Source of the DNA: Mycobacterium spongiae
GTDB lineage: Bacteria; Actinomycetota; Actinomycetes; Mycobacteriales; Mycobacteriaceae
NCBI RefSeq assembly: GCF_018278905.1
Contig: NZ_CP046600.1
Location: 3,038,001 to 3,102,000 of the forward strand
Reading direction: 5' to 3'
Length of the DNA: 64,000 nucleotides
Shown: positions 42,204 through 51,849 of the stretch, in pieces
How positions within the stretch are numbered: position 1 is the stretch's first letter
Layout: every line of letters begins with the position of its first letter
The notes under the pieces: generated by a model
Database searches by the model: none
The model's input: the letters and a program-made list of their open reading frames with translations, nothing else
What the model was told of the DNA's origin: nothing
Translations under genes and position numbers: made by a program

Positions 42204-44536
42204 CCTGCACGGGTCCGTCCGGATGGCCCCGGCAATTGTTTGATTCGTCCGGCGCGCACGCCATTGGCGATCACGACGACCTCGGTGAACTCGTGCACGA
42301 GCACCACCGCAGCCAGACCTAAGGTCCCGAACATCGCCAACGGCACCAACACCCCGATGATCGCCAGGGACAATCCGACGTTTTGCATCATGATCTGACG
42401 CGAGCGACGGGCGTGGCGCAGCACTCGGGGCAGGTGCCGCAGGTCCTGTCCCATCAGGGCGACGTCGGCCGTCTCGATGGCGACATCGGTTCCCATGGCG
42501 CCCATGGCGATTCCCAGGTCCGCGGCGGCCAACGCCGGGGCGTCGTTGACGCCGTCGCCAACCATCGCGGTGGGTCGCATTCCGGTGCACAAGAGGCATA
42601 TCTTCGCAGCACTTAGCCGGCCGATGAGGTGAGCCTTGTCCTCGGGGCGCAATTCGGCGTGTACGTGCTCGATTCCTGCTTGGGAGGCCAAAGCGCCAGC
42701 GGTGGCATGGTTGTCGCCGGTCAGCATCGTCACCTGGTAGTCGTCGGCGCTGAGGGTGGCGACGACCTCGGCGGCTTCAGCCCGCAGTTCATCGCGAACG
42801 GCGATGGCACCAAGCAACCGCTCGTCGCGTTCGACGAGAACCGCTGTGGCCCCGGCTTGCTGCATGCCCGCTACCCGATCGGCGAGCTCGGCGGGGTCCA
42901 GCCAGCCGGGCCGTCCCACTCGGACGACATGTCCGTCGAGGTGACCGGTCAGCCCGGCCCCCGGGGTGGCTTGCAGGTCACTGGCGGCGATGGCCGGCGT
43001 CGGCGTTGCGGCAAGAACGGCCGCCGCCAACGGATGTTCGCTATGGGCCTCCAGCGCCGCTGCGACTGCCAACACCTCGTCGCGGGTGGCACCGTTGGTG
43101 GTGGCGACGTCGATGACGACCGGCCGGTTGGCAGTCAACGTCCCGGTCTTGTCCAAGGCGATGCCGCGAATCGTGCCCAAGACTTCCAGAGCCGCGCCGC
43201 CCTTGATGAGCACCCCGAGTTTGGACGCGGCGCCGATGGCGGCCACCACAGACACCGGAACGGCGATGGCTAGCGCACATGGAGAGGCCGCGACCAGCAC
43301 CACCAGAGCGCGTTCGATCCAGACCGCCGGGTTACCAAAGATGCTGCCAGTCGCGGCAATCAGCGCGGAAGCAATCATGATGCTCGGCACCAGCGGCTGG
43401 GCGATGCGATCGGCCAGCCGCTGACTGGCGCCCTTGCGGGCCTGTTCAGCTTCCACGATGTGCACGATCCGCACCAGCGAGTTGTCCGCCGCGGTCGCCG
43501 TGACCGCGACCCGCAGCACACCGGAACCGTTGATCGACCCGGCGAACACTTCGTCACCGGGCCCGGCCTCCACCGGCACCGATTCGCCGGTGATTGCCGA
43601 GACATCCAGGGCAGTGCGACCGGCACTAATGACGCCGTCAGTAGCCAGACGCTCCCCGGGTTTGACGATCATCTCGTCGCCAATGCGCAGTTCGCTCGGG
43701 TCGACGACAGTTTCTGTACCGTCGCGCAGCACGGTCGCCCGATCCGGCACCAGCGACAACAGGGCGCGCAGACCTCGGCGGGTCCGCGCCACGGCGTACT
43801 CTTCCAGTCCCTCGCTGATGGAGAACAGAAACGCCAGCGCGGCGGCCTCGCCCACGTTGCCGAGTGCGACGGCACCGACCGCGGCGATGGTCATCAGAGC
43901 ACCGACACCGACACGGCCCTGCGTCAGTCGTTTGAGGCTCGAGGGAACGAACGTCGAGGCACCCACGGCCAGCGCACCGGCTTTCAGTCCCAGAACGACG
44001 ACCGGCCCGGCCGGGCCTGCCCACGCAGCAATCATCGAAGCGCCGAGTAGCGCCCCGGACACCGCGGCCCGTCGCAGCTTGGAGACTTGCCAAAGCCGTT
44101 CAGGCTCAGGGTCATCGGAGTCGTCGTCGCCACAACAGACATCGCCCGTGGGCGCCGACCGCCCAGCGGCGGCTGGGCGCACGCCGGTCACGGTTCGCGT
44201 GCTCCAGTCGACTATTTTCTGGAACACGCCGGGCTTGCGGTGGTCCGTGGAACGCGGAGCACGTGCGGGCAGCGCGTCCGCGGGAATGTGCTGGGCGTCG
44301 GCGATGGCCTCCAGGATGGCGGCGGTGTCGCAGTCAGCAGGCGAATACCAGATCACCACCGATGCCGTTCGGGGATGGACGTGCACCGCACGAACCCCTG
44401 CCACGGTGCCAACCGTTTCCTCGATTGCGACAGCGCGAACCGCGTCGACACGAAGCCCCTTGGCCTGTACCCGCATCCGCCCGGCAGCATCGGATGCGAC
44501 GGTCAGCGGGACGCCGGTGTCAGCAGTTGTCGTCAT
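42200..44536 (-). CDS. ctpG: P1B-type heavy-metal ATPase CtpG
   Basis: A 778-residue metal-exporting P-type ATPase. An N-terminal HMA-like fold without CxxC is followed by a Cys pair in DVCCGDDDSDD, TM helices, TGES, the ion motif SPC in TM (AASPCALAIAVP), the phosphorylation site DKTGTLTAN, the SEHPLA motif and GDGVNDAPALAAADLGIAMG. Order and sequence match CtpG (Rv1992c), which lies downstream of cmtR and exports Cd/Pb-type ions. ATG 44536 overlaps the end of the DUF1490 gene by 17 bases. The SPC motif differs from the CPC of Cu/Zn/Cd pumps, so specificity deserves a check. Confidence 0.92.
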   Translation of the reverse strand: MTTTADTGVPLTVASDAAGRMRVQAKGLRVDAVRAVAIEETVGTVAGVRAVHVHPRTASVVIWYSPADCDTAAILEAIADAQHIPADALPARAPRSTDHRKPGVFQKIVDWSTRTVTGVRPAAAGRSAPTGDVCCGDDDSDDPEPERLWQVSKLRRAAVSGALLGASMIAAWAGPAGPVVVLGLKAGALAVGASTFVPSSLKRLTQGRVGVGALMTIAAVGAVALGNVGEAAALAFLFSISEGLEEYAVARTRRGLRALLSLVPDRATVLRDGTETVVDPSELRIGDEMIVKPGERLATDGVISAGRTALDVSAITGESVPVEAGPGDEVFAGSINGSGVLRVAVTATAADNSLVRIVHIVEAEQARKGASQRLADRIAQPLVPSIMIASALIAATGSIFGNPAVWIERALVVLVAASPCALAIAVPVSVVAAIGAASKLGVLIKGGAALEVLGTIRGIALDKTGTLTANRPVVIDVATTNGATRDEVLAVAAALEAHSEHPLAAAVLAATPTPAIAASDLQATPGAGLTGHLDGHVVRVGRPGWLDPAELADRVAGMQQAGATAVLVERDERLLGAIAVRDELRAEAAEVVATLSADDYQVTMLTGDNHATAGALASQAGIEHVHAELRPEDKAHLIGRLSAAKICLLCTGMRPTAMVGDGVNDAPALAAADLGIAMGAMGTDVAIETADVALMGQDLRHLPRVLRHARRSRQIMMQNVGLSLAIIGVLVPLAMFGTLGLAAVVLVHEFTEVVVIANGVRAGRIKQLPGPSGRTRAG

Positions 44537-44804
44537 CGTCGGCCTTGACGAAAGTCGGCACAAAGGCCTCTTCACCGATCCGTTCGCGCGCCTCGGCAAC
44601 GACGTCGGCGACCTTCAGCCGGGCCGATTCGGCGACCCCTTCGGCATGCCGGGTTCCGCGCAAACTCCACTCCGTCGCGGTCACCGCCGCCCGGCGAACG
44701 GGAGCCGCACCCACCGCTTTGCGCAGCGCTTCGTAGGCGCTCACGCCGACGAATCCGGTAACCACCGCGCCGGCGGCCTTGACCAATAGTTGTTGGGTAA
44801 TCAC
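44520..44804 (-). CDS. DUF1490 small protein (Rv1993c-like)
   Basis: A 94-residue protein: an N-terminal hydrophobic stretch (LVKAAGAVVTGFVGVSAYEA), a basic middle and an acidic Cys-ended tail (VKADDDDNC). It lies between cmtR and ctpG as Rv1993c does in M. tuberculosis; members of this group have been linked to the P-type pump next door as small metal-binding or chaperone-like membrane proteins. The tail could bind the metal. Coding end overlaps the ctpG start. Confidence 0.8.
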   Translation of the reverse strand: MITQQLLVKAAGAVVTGFVGVSAYEALRKAVGAAPVRRAAVTATEWSLRGTRHAEGVAESARLKVADVVAEARERIGEEAFVPTFVKADDDDNC

Positions 44805-44885
44805 TGCTAAACCTCCTTGAATGCCGTCCTATCAACACAATTCAGCGACACCGGTGTGAATGGCACCGGGTCGTGCGTAGTCAAT

Positions 44886-45245
44886 TCATCGACCAGTAGA
44901 AACCTCGGCGGCCTCTCCGAACGGGACGTGCTCGGCTGGGCACGGCTCGTCGGTGTCCACCGCGAGAACGACCTGGACCAACTCCCCCAACGCGCGGGCC
45001 AGGTGCGTGTCGGAGAGCGCATACCGAACCTGCCGGCCCTCATAGGTTGCGACGACGAGCCCACAACCCCGCAAACAGGACAGATGGTTGGAGACGTTCG
45101 ATCGGGTCAGCCCGAGGTGTTCAGCCAGCTGGCCTGGGTAGCACACGCCATCGAGCAACGCCACGAGAATGCGGCACCGGGTCGGGTCCGCCAAGGCTCG
45201 CCCAAGGCGAGCCAGCGCTGATTCGCGGGTCTGTGATGTCAGCAT
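44886..45245 (-). CDS. cmtR: CmtR, ArsR/SmtB-family Cd(II)/Pb(II) sensor
   Basis: A 119-residue winged-helix repressor nearly identical to M. tuberculosis CmtR. The metal ligands known from that protein are all present: C57 and C61 in HLSCLRGCGLVV, and C102 near the C-terminus (TDEPC). The recognition helix is LGLTRSNVSNHLS. Position 4 is Ser where M. tuberculosis, as I recall, has Cys. Metal binding releases it from DNA and turns on DUF1490-ctpG, 81 bp downstream on the same strand. A 12-bp perfect palindrome lies just upstream of its start. Confidence 0.95.
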   Translation of the reverse strand: MLTSQTRESALARLGRALADPTRCRILVALLDGVCYPGQLAEHLGLTRSNVSNHLSCLRGCGLVVATYEGRQVRYALSDTHLARALGELVQVVLAVDTDEPCPAEHVPFGEAAEVSTGR

Positions 45246-45267
45246 GTGATTGATAGTACAGCTTTTA

Positions 45268-45279
45268 CTGTTATAACAG
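45268..45279. promoter_or_regulatory. CmtR operator candidate, CTGTTATAACAG
   Basis: A perfect 12-bp palindrome 23 bp upstream of cmtR, in an AT-rich promoter patch. A second ACAG/CTGT pair overlaps it on the left (45258-45271). The position fits autoregulation by CmtR. Confidence 0.6.
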
Positions 45280-45422
45280 CAAGCACTGAATTATTCGCAG
45301 TGATCTGTCGCGCGGGTACCTAGAGGACGTAAGGTTTTGCTGTCACCCCCAGCCAGGTCAGCGTCCCTCCGGTCGGTCCGTGTTGAGGGGCGGGCCGGCG
45401 CGCCTGCTACGTGAGGACAGCC

Positions 45423-47783
45423 ATGACATCGCGGTTGCATTTGCCGATTCCCAGTACCCCACGAACGGGTTTGATCACCTATGACGCGAAGGACCCGGAC
45501 ACGTCCTATCCGCCCATCGAGCAGGTCCGTCCGCCCGAGGGCGCGCCCAACATCGTGCTCATCTTGCTCGATGACGTCGGGTTCGGGGCGGCAAGCGCGT
45601 TCGGCGGCCCGTGCCATACCCCGACCGCTGAGCGGTTAGCGGCGGATGGGTTGAGATACAACCGGTTTCACACAACCGCGTTGTGTTCGCCGACTCGCCA
45701 GGCGTTGCTGACCGGACGCAACCATCATTCTGCGGGTATGGGCGGGATCACCGAAATCGCCACAGGATCGCCGGGATACAGCTCGGTGCTCCCCAACACG
45801 ATGTCACCGATCGCCCGCACCCTCCGCCTCAACGGCTACAACACCGCCCAGTTCGGCAAATGCCACGAAGTGCCCGTATGGCAGACCAGCCCCGCCGGGC
45901 CGTTCGACGCCTGGCCGACCGGCGGCGGGGGTTTCGAATACTTCTACGGCTTCATCGGCGGCGAGGCGAACCAGTGGTACCCGACCCTGTTCGAGGGCAC
46001 CAACCCGGTCGAAGTGACCCGCACGCCCGAGGACGGGTACCACTTTATGGAAGACATGACCGACAAGGCGATCGCATGGATCGGCCAGCAGAAGGCCCTC
46101 GCGCCCGACAAGCCGTTCCTCATGTACTTCGCGCCGGGCGCGACACACGCCCCGCATCACGTGCCTCAGGAGTGGGCCGACAAGTACCAGGGCGCATTCG
46201 ACGACGGCTGGGATGTGTTGCGTGAACAGACATTCGCACGCCAGAAACAACTCGGGGTGATTCCGCCCGAGGCGGTCCTCACCGCCCGGCATGCCGAGAT
46301 CCCCGCATGGGACGACATGCCCGAGGATCTCAAGCCCGTGTTGCGCCGCCAGATGGAGATCTACGCCGGCTTCCTGGAGTACACCGACCACCAGGTGGGC
46401 CGGCTCATCGACGCCGTGGGGCGGCTCGGCCAGCTCGACAACACCCTGGTGTACTACATCATCGGCGACAACGGCGCCTCCGCCGAAGGCACCCTGCACG
46501 GCACGTTCAACGAGATGCTGAACTTCAATGGAATGGCCGCGATCGAAACTCCGGAATTCCTGCAGCGCCACATCGACGAGTTCGGCGGGCCGCAGTCCTA
46601 CAACCACTACGCGGTGGGGTGGGCGCATGCCTTGGACACCCCATACCAGTGGACCAAGCAGGTCGCTTCCCACTGGGGCGGCACCCGCAACGGAACGATC
46701 GTGCACTGGCCCCGCGGCATCACCGCCAAAGGCGAGATGCGTTGGCAGTTCCACCATGTCATCGACGTCGCCCCAACCCTGCTGGAGGCCGCCGGCCTCC
46801 CCGAGCCGCTGTTTGTCAACGGCGTGCAGCAGCACCCCATCGAGGGGGTCAGCATGCTCTACACATTCGACGACGCTGCGGCACCCGACCGCCATGAAAC
46901 CCAGTACTTCGAGATGCTGGGCAACCGCGGCATCTACCACAAGGGATGGACGGCGGTGACAAAGCACGGGACACCATGGCACATGATGGGCGGCGAAAGA
47001 CCTGCGTTCGATGACGATGTATGGGAACTGTATGACACGACTGTCGACTGGACCCAAGCCAACGACCTCTCCCAGCAGATGCCTGACAAGCTGCACGAAC
47101 TACAGCGGTTGTGGCTCATCGAAGCCACCCGCTACAACGTGCTACCCCTTGACGACAACATCGCCGGTCGGATCAACCCCGATCTCGCTGGCCGCCCGGT
47201 GCTCATCAAGGGGCACACCCAACTTCTGTTCGCCGGAATGGGACACCTCTCGGAAAACTGCGTCCTGAACCTCAAGAATAAGTCGCACTCGGTGACCGCC
47301 GAGATCGACGTGCCCGCCAGCGGCGCCGACGGCGTGATCATCGCCCAAGGCGGAAACATCGGCGGCTGGAGCCTCTACGCCAAGGACGGCAAGCTCAAGT
47401 ACTGCTACAACCTTGGCGGCATCACACGCTTCTACGCCGAGGCGGGAACGCCGCTGACCCCCGGTGCCCATCAGGTGCGGATGGAGTTCGATTACGCCGG
47501 CGACGGGCTGGGCAAGGGCGGCACCGTGACCCTCTACACCGACGGGCAGCAAGTCGGCCAGGGAACCGTCGAAGCCACACTGCCCAACGTCTACTCCGCC
47601 GATGACGGCTGCGATGTCGGCATGGACTCCGGAGCGCCCGTCTCACCCGACTACCCCGCCGCCAACAACGCTTTCAACGGCCGCGTCCGCGGGGTGCAGC
47701 TCGCGATCGCTGACGCCGCGCAGGCCGAGGGCCACCTGGTCTCCCCCGAGGACGCACTGCGGATCGCGATGGCCCGGCAATAG
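45423..47783 (+). CDS. Arylsulfatase (AtsD-type)
   Basis: A 786-residue type I sulfatase. The formylglycine signature CSPTRQALLTGR places the modified cysteine at C88. Metal ligands include the DD of ILLDDVGFG (near 50) and DNGASAEG further on. The C-terminal third (HSVTAEIDVP, GGWSLYAKDGKLKYCYN) is a beta-sandwich domain seen in the long mycobacterial Ats proteins. It hydrolyses sulfate esters for sulfur supply or lipid turnover. GAGGA stands before ATG 45423. No formylglycine-generating enzyme gene is adjacent. No signal peptide is seen. Confidence 0.92.
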   Translation: MTSRLHLPIPSTPRTGLITYDAKDPDTSYPPIEQVRPPEGAPNIVLILLDDVGFGAASAFGGPCHTPTAERLAADGLRYNRFHTTALCSPTRQALLTGRNHHSAGMGGITEIATGSPGYSSVLPNTMSPIARTLRLNGYNTAQFGKCHEVPVWQTSPAGPFDAWPTGGGGFEYFYGFIGGEANQWYPTLFEGTNPVEVTRTPEDGYHFMEDMTDKAIAWIGQQKALAPDKPFLMYFAPGATHAPHHVPQEWADKYQGAFDDGWDVLREQTFARQKQLGVIPPEAVLTARHAEIPAWDDMPEDLKPVLRRQMEIYAGFLEYTDHQVGRLIDAVGRLGQLDNTLVYYIIGDNGASAEGTLHGTFNEMLNFNGMAAIETPEFLQRHIDEFGGPQSYNHYAVGWAHALDTPYQWTKQVASHWGGTRNGTIVHWPRGITAKGEMRWQFHHVIDVAPTLLEAAGLPEPLFVNGVQQHPIEGVSMLYTFDDAAAPDRHETQYFEMLGNRGIYHKGWTAVTKHGTPWHMMGGERPAFDDDVWELYDTTVDWTQANDLSQQMPDKLHELQRLWLIEATRYNVLPLDDNIAGRINPDLAGRPVLIKGHTQLLFAGMGHLSENCVLNLKNKSHSVTAEIDVPASGADGVIIAQGGNIGGWSLYAKDGKLKYCYNLGGITRFYAEAGTPLTPGAHQVRMEFDYAGDGLGKGGTVTLYTDGQQVGQGTVEATLPNVYSADDGCDVGMDSGAPVSPDYPAANNAFNGRVRGVQLAIADAAQAEGHLVSPEDALRIAMARQ

Positions 47784-47810
47784 TGCCCGACAACAGTGGA
47801 GGTGTGGACC

Positions 47811-48539
47811 GTGACAGAGCAGGCTCCCGCGGCCGTAGGCCGTCGTCGTCTTCTGGAGATCTCCGTGTCGGCGGCCGGTGCGGTTGCCCTATCAGCCTGC
47901 AGCAGCTCCGAACCCAGCTCCGGCCCCGACGATCCCGCTCCAGTCTCAGCCGAAGAAGTGGAAGTCACACCCCCCGAGGACTTGATGCGCGAACACGGAG
48001 TGCTCAAGCGCGTCCTGCTGATCTATCGAGAGGGGATCCGTCGCCTGCAGGCCGGTGAGCCGATTCCAGCTCAAGCCCTCAATGCGAGTGCCGGGGTCAT
48101 TCGAAGCTTCATCGAGGACTATCACGAACCCTTGGAAGAACAGTACGTCTTCCCCAGGCTCGAAGAGGCGGACAAATTCACCGACCTCACGACCGTTTTG
48201 CGCACCCAACACGAGCGTGGCAGGGCGCTCACGGACCGAGTGCTCGCCGCCACAACGGGAACCGGTGGCTCCGATCAGCCCGCGCGCGATGCTTTGGTGG
48301 CGGACATGTCGGCGTTCATCGTGATGTACGAGCCGCATGAGGCGCGCGAAGACACCGTCGTTTTCCCCGGATTACGGGATGTGGTATCCCCGGCCGAGTT
48401 TCGCGACATGGCCGAAATCTTCGAAGACGAGGAACACCAGCGATTCGGCCAAACCGGCTTCCAGGGCGTGGTCGATAGTGTCGCCGATATCGAAAAGAGC
48501 CTCGGCATTTACGACTTGAGCCAGTTCACCCCGCGCTAG
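47811..48539 (+). CDS. Exported hemerythrin (HHE) lipoprotein
   Basis: A 242-residue protein. It begins with a twin-arginine-like signal ([20 protein letters not shown]) and a lipobox ending at C30. The rest is a four-helix hemerythrin-like domain with regular His/Glu: [44 protein letters not shown] and EDEEHQRFG, enough for a diiron or monoiron site. GGAGG is 8 bases before GTG 47811, which is preferred over two earlier GTGs. A Tat route would let iron be loaded in the cytoplasm before export. It follows the sulfatase by 27 bp, so they are probably co-transcribed. Its stop shares CTAG with the convergent PE_PGRS gene. Confidence 0.87.
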   Translation: MTEQAPAAVGRRRLLEISVSAAGAVALSACSSSEPSSGPDDPAPVSAEEVEVTPPEDLMREHGVLKRVLLIYREGIRRLQAGEPIPAQALNASAGVIRSFIEDYHEPLEEQYVFPRLEEADKFTDLTTVLRTQHERGRALTDRVLAATTGTGGSDQPARDALVADMSAFIVMYEPHEAREDTVVFPGLRDVVSPAEFRDMAEIFEDEEHQRFGQTGFQGVVDSVADIEKSLGIYDLSQFTPR

Positions 48540-50107
48540 CCCGCAGTTCCGGGAGCGCCGAACAGCAGCCCGCCAGCGCCGCCGGCCCCGCCGGTTCCGT
48601 TGGTCACCCCGGTGCCACCGGCCCCGCCGTTGCCACCGTTGCCGATCAGCACGGCGTTGCCGCCGTTGCCGCCATCGCCGCCCTCGCCGTCGAGGTTGCC
48701 GTTGCCGCTGCCGCCATCGCCGCCTTGCCCGCCGATGCCGCCGTCGCCGAACAGCAGTCCGCCACCCCCGCCGCTAGCACCGTTGCCGCCGTTGCCGCCG
48801 TCACCGGGAGTGCCGATGGCCAATGCGCCGTCGCCGCCGTTCCCACCGGCCCCGCCGGCCCCACCGGCCCCGAACAGCAACGCCGCGGCCCCGCCGACCG
48901 CACCGGAGCCTCCGGCGCCGCCGTTGCCTTCGTTAGCAGAACTCAGGCCGCCGGTGCCGCCCTGTCCGCCGACGCCGCCGGCCCCACCGTTGCCGAACAG
49001 CCACCCCCCGGATCCCCCGACAGCGCCGCTGCCCCCTTCGCCGCCGGTGCCGCCGTCCTCCGCCAGGCCGCCGCCACCCGTGCCGCCCTCCCCGCCGGCG
49101 CCGCCGGCGCCACCGTCGCCAAATAGCCACCCCCCGGACCCGCCGACAGCGCCGGTACCGCCGGACCCGCCGACGCCGCCTTCGACGCCGACACCGCCTT
49201 CGCCGCCGATGCCGCCTTGCCCGCCGGCGCCGCCGGCGCCGAACAGACCGCTGGCACCGCCAATCCCACCGGTACCACCGGTACCTCCAGTCGAACCGAA
49301 GAGGCCGCCGGCAGCATCGGCGCTGCCGCCGGCGCCGCCAATGCCGCCGGCACCACCGTCGCCCTGCAGCCACCCGCCGTTCCCACCGGCACCCCCGGCA
49401 CCCCCGGTGTTCCCAGTCAGGGCGGCGGCCTCGGAGCCGGCCCCGCCCGCCCCGCCGATGCCGATCATCCCGGCACTGCCTCCGTTGCCGCCGGGCAAGC
49501 CAATCCCGGTAGCCCCGGTACCGCCGGCCCCGCCAGCCCCACCGTTGCCAAACAACAGCCCGCCGCTGCCGCCGTGACCGCCGAACAAGCCCAGGGCCGC
49601 ACCGCTGCCGCCGGCGCCGCCATTGCCAATCAGCCCGGCATCGCCGCCGGCCCCGCCGGGCCCGCCGGCCCCGCCGTTGCCGAACAACAGCCCGCCATCC
49701 CCGCCGGCCTCCCCTGGTGCCGTCCCGTTGGCGCCGTCGCCGATCAGCGGGCGACCCAACAGCGCCTGGGTCGGCGCGTTGATGAACCCAAGCACGTCTT
49801 GCTCGACGCTTTGCAGGGTCGCATTGGCGGTGGCCTCCGCCGCGGCATACGAGCCCTGGCTTGCTGTCAGGGCCTGCACGAACTGCTGATGAAATACCGT
49901 CGCCTGGGCACTCATCGTCTGATAGGCCTGGCCGTAGGCAGAAAACACCGAAGCAACCGCCGCCGATACCTCATCCTCGGCGGAGGCCAAGATCCCCGTC
50001 GTCTGCGCCGCCGCGGCCGCATTGGCCGCGCCCAGCGTCGAACCCAGACCAGCCAGGTCGGCAGCCGCCGCCCCCATCACCTCTGGCATCGCGATCAGAA
50101 ACGACAT
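48536..50107 (-). CDS. PE_PGRS family protein
   Basis: A 523-residue PE_PGRS protein. PE domain 1-100 ([20 protein letters not shown]) with the YxxxE export signal at Y87-E91, the [11 protein letters not shown] linker, then a Gly-Gly-Ala/Gly-Asn-Gly array to the very end ([10 protein letters not shown]). It lacks the extra C-terminal domain of the PE_PGRS at 9374. GGAGGTG precedes the ATG. ESX-5-dependent export to the surface is expected from the family. The low-complexity part may carry length variation between strains or assembly errors. Confidence 0.93.
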   Translation of the reverse strand: MSFLIAMPEVMGAAAADLAGLGSTLGAANAAAAAQTTGILASAEDEVSAAVASVFSAYGQAYQTMSAQATVFHQQFVQALTASQGSYAAAEATANATLQSVEQDVLGFINAPTQALLGRPLIGDGANGTAPGEAGGDGGLLFGNGGAGGPGGAGGDAGLIGNGGAGGSGAALGLFGGHGGSGGLLFGNGGAGGAGGTGATGIGLPGGNGGSAGMIGIGGAGGAGSEAAALTGNTGGAGGAGGNGGWLQGDGGAGGIGGAGGSADAAGGLFGSTGGTGGTGGIGGASGLFGAGGAGGQGGIGGEGGVGVEGGVGGSGGTGAVGGSGGWLFGDGGAGGAGGEGGTGGGGLAEDGGTGGEGGSGAVGGSGGWLFGNGGAGGVGGQGGTGGLSSANEGNGGAGGSGAVGGAAALLFGAGGAGGAGGNGGDGALAIGTPGDGGNGGNGASGGGGGLLFGDGGIGGQGGDGGSGNGNLDGEGGDGGNGGNAVLIGNGGNGGAGGTGVTNGTGGAGGAGGLLFGAPGTAG

Positions 50108-50314
50108 GACGCACCTCCACGGAACCGGCCTAGCACCCGGTCGCCATCACGAGACGGTTAGCCCATTCACATGTACCACGCTGAAGCCTGACGGGAGCGT
50201 GAATTAGCGCATTATTAGGCAACCATGGCGTCGAGTGTTCGATAACGCCCTACGACATACGCACTAGCCCGAGGTTCCAGCTGCCAACCGGGGCCGGAGC
50301 CTTAATTCGCCTAA
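50108..50314. other. Promoter region of PE_PGRS and end of TetR gene
   Basis: No gene is supported. The left part (to about 50220) must contain the PE_PGRS promoter; the TetR gene ends at the right edge. No clear inverted repeat was found. Confidence 0.4.
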
Positions 50315-50944
50315 CTACTCGCGTCCGACGGCGTGCTCGGCGATCGGGGTCAGGACGAGATGGGCGAACTGGCGCAGCTCGGCCTCGTCACCGAAGTCGG
50401 GATCGGTCGGCGGCATCGAGATGTAGGTCAAGAACAGCCGCGCGAACACGTCCGCCGCCCAACGCTGGTGCTGCGATGGTTCGCCGGGCTCGTCGCCGTG
50501 CAAGTAGTTGGCGAGGAACATCGACCCGAGCGCAAGGATCTTGGCGTTCTCGGCCGGAGGCAACGCCTCGTCGGTGTGTGCAGCACGGCGCATCATCGGG
50601 TGTGCCCGGGCGAAGGTGACTGCCGCAATGAACGCCTCCGCGACGCCCTCGCGGGGATCTTCCGCGTGCTCGATGCCGTTGGCTACAGCCGCGAGGAAAC
50701 GCTGGGTCTCGCGCAGCGCCAGGGCCGCGACGATGTCGTCGCGGCGCGGGTAGCGCCGGTAGACGGTCATGCGGGCGACGCCGGCGCGGCGCACTACGTC
50801 CTCGACGGTGAACCGATTCATGCCGACGCTGGCCGCCTCTTGCAGTGCGGCATCGATGATGCGCTGGCTGGTGCGATCGGCAGCCTCGTCGACACTGCCG
50901 GCGGTCGAGGCGGAGCTGACCAGCTCGATGAGAGAGTCGGCCAT
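50315..50944 (-). CDS. TetR-family transcriptional regulator
   Basis: A 209-residue TetR protein: RIIDAALQEAASVGMNRFTV then VVRRAGVARMTVYRRYPRRD is the helix-turn-helix at about 28-75. The ATG at 50944 overlaps the stop of the DUF2236 gene (TGATG), so the pair is made from one transcript and the regulator probably controls its partner. Longer frames run back into that gene and are not real. Confidence 0.88.
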   Translation of the reverse strand: MADSLIELVSSASTAGSVDEAADRTSQRIIDAALQEAASVGMNRFTVEDVVRRAGVARMTVYRRYPRRDDIVAALALRETQRFLAAVANGIEHAEDPREGVAEAFIAAVTFARAHPMMRRAAHTDEALPPAENAKILALGSMFLANYLHGDEPGEPSQHQRWAADVFARLFLTYISMPPTDPDFGDEAELRQFAHLVLTPIAEHAVGRE

Positions 50945-51849
50945 CACGGGACCGCCACCGGTTCGCAGATGGCCGCCGCCCGTTGCCGAGCCAGGTCGAC
51001 GTAGGCCGGTTTGTCGAACGCCCACCGCAGGGTCTGCACGTTGAGCCGCAAAAAGGGGCCGATAAGGCTGCGGGTCATCACCGACGGCCGGTCGAAGCCG
51101 GTCAACTCCCGCGCCCAGCGCGGTGCGTAGCTCATTCCGGCATAGACGGCGAGCACATGCAGGGCGCGGTCTGCCGCGGCCGGCAGCGTGGGCAAGAAGG
51201 GAGCGGTCAGCAGGAAGTCGATGAACTCACGGGTCTGCGCGGTGACGCCGAGCTTCGGCCGCATAGCAGCGACGAAGTCGTTCAGCTCAGCGACCGAGGC
51301 GGGCACGTGCTCGGCTCCCCCCATTCGGCCGATGACGGCCTGCTCGGCGAGGTATCGGTCTTTCTCGCGTTCGGTCAGAGGCCGGTTGGTCCGCTCGAAC
51401 GTGTGCATGATCATCCAAGGGATGCAGGTGTGCACCCAGGCGATCAGTTCTGGGTCCAGGGCGCGGTAGCCGACGCCGTCGGGGCGCACGCCGGTGACGA
51501 AGGAGTGGATGTGCTTGACCCGCTCGATGGTCGCCGTCGCGGCAGCGGTGTTGCCGAACGTGGTGGCCAGGACGTAGCCGAGGGTGGCCCGTGCCCGTCC
51601 GAACGGGTCCTGGCGGTAGCTCGACATGTCCTGCACGCCGGCGATGACCGATGGGTGCAGGATCTCGAGAACGATGGTTGCCAGGCCAGCCTGCGACACC
51701 GCCGCCAGATCGGCGTGGAGCTCCCAGGAAACGCTGTTGGGACCGATCAGGCCAGGGTCCCCGGGTGGTCCGCCGTAAATCTGCGGGTCGTCGTGCCGGC
51801 CGTTGGCCGTCTCGAAATCGGCGACGATGCGCCGTCGAAGGGCCTCCAT
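50944..51849 (-). CDS. DUF2236 (MpaB-type oxygenase-like) protein
   Basis: A 301-residue DUF2236 protein: GLIGPNSVSWELHADLAAVS, LEILHPSVIAGV, GYVLATTFG and the diagnostic WVHTCIPWMIMHTFERTN, with conserved His for heme/iron binding as in MpaB and latex-clearing protein families. ATG 51849 is favoured because GAGGAGG lies 5 bases upstream; an ATG nine codons earlier is poorer. Mycobacteria have several such genes with no known substrate. It is translationally coupled to the TetR gene. Confidence 0.85.
   Translation of the reverse strand: MEALRRRIVADFETANGRHDDPQIYGGPPGDPGLIGPNSVSWELHADLAAVSQAGLATIVLEILHPSVIAGVQDMSSYRQDPFGRARATLGYVLATTFGNTAAATATIERVKHIHSFVTGVRPDGVGYRALDPELIAWVHTCIPWMIMHTFERTNRPLTEREKDRYLAEQAVIGRMGGAEHVPASVAELNDFVAAMRPKLGVTAQTREFIDFLLTAPFLPTLPAAADRALHVLAVYAGMSYAPRWARELTGFDRPSVMTRSLIGPFLRLNVQTLRWAFDKPAYVDLARQRAAAICEPVAVP

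Noticed and set aside
48600..49577. Proline-rich frame opposite the second PE_PGRS gene
   Set aside because: Same artefact of the GGC/GCC repeats; the minus-strand PE_PGRS is well supported.
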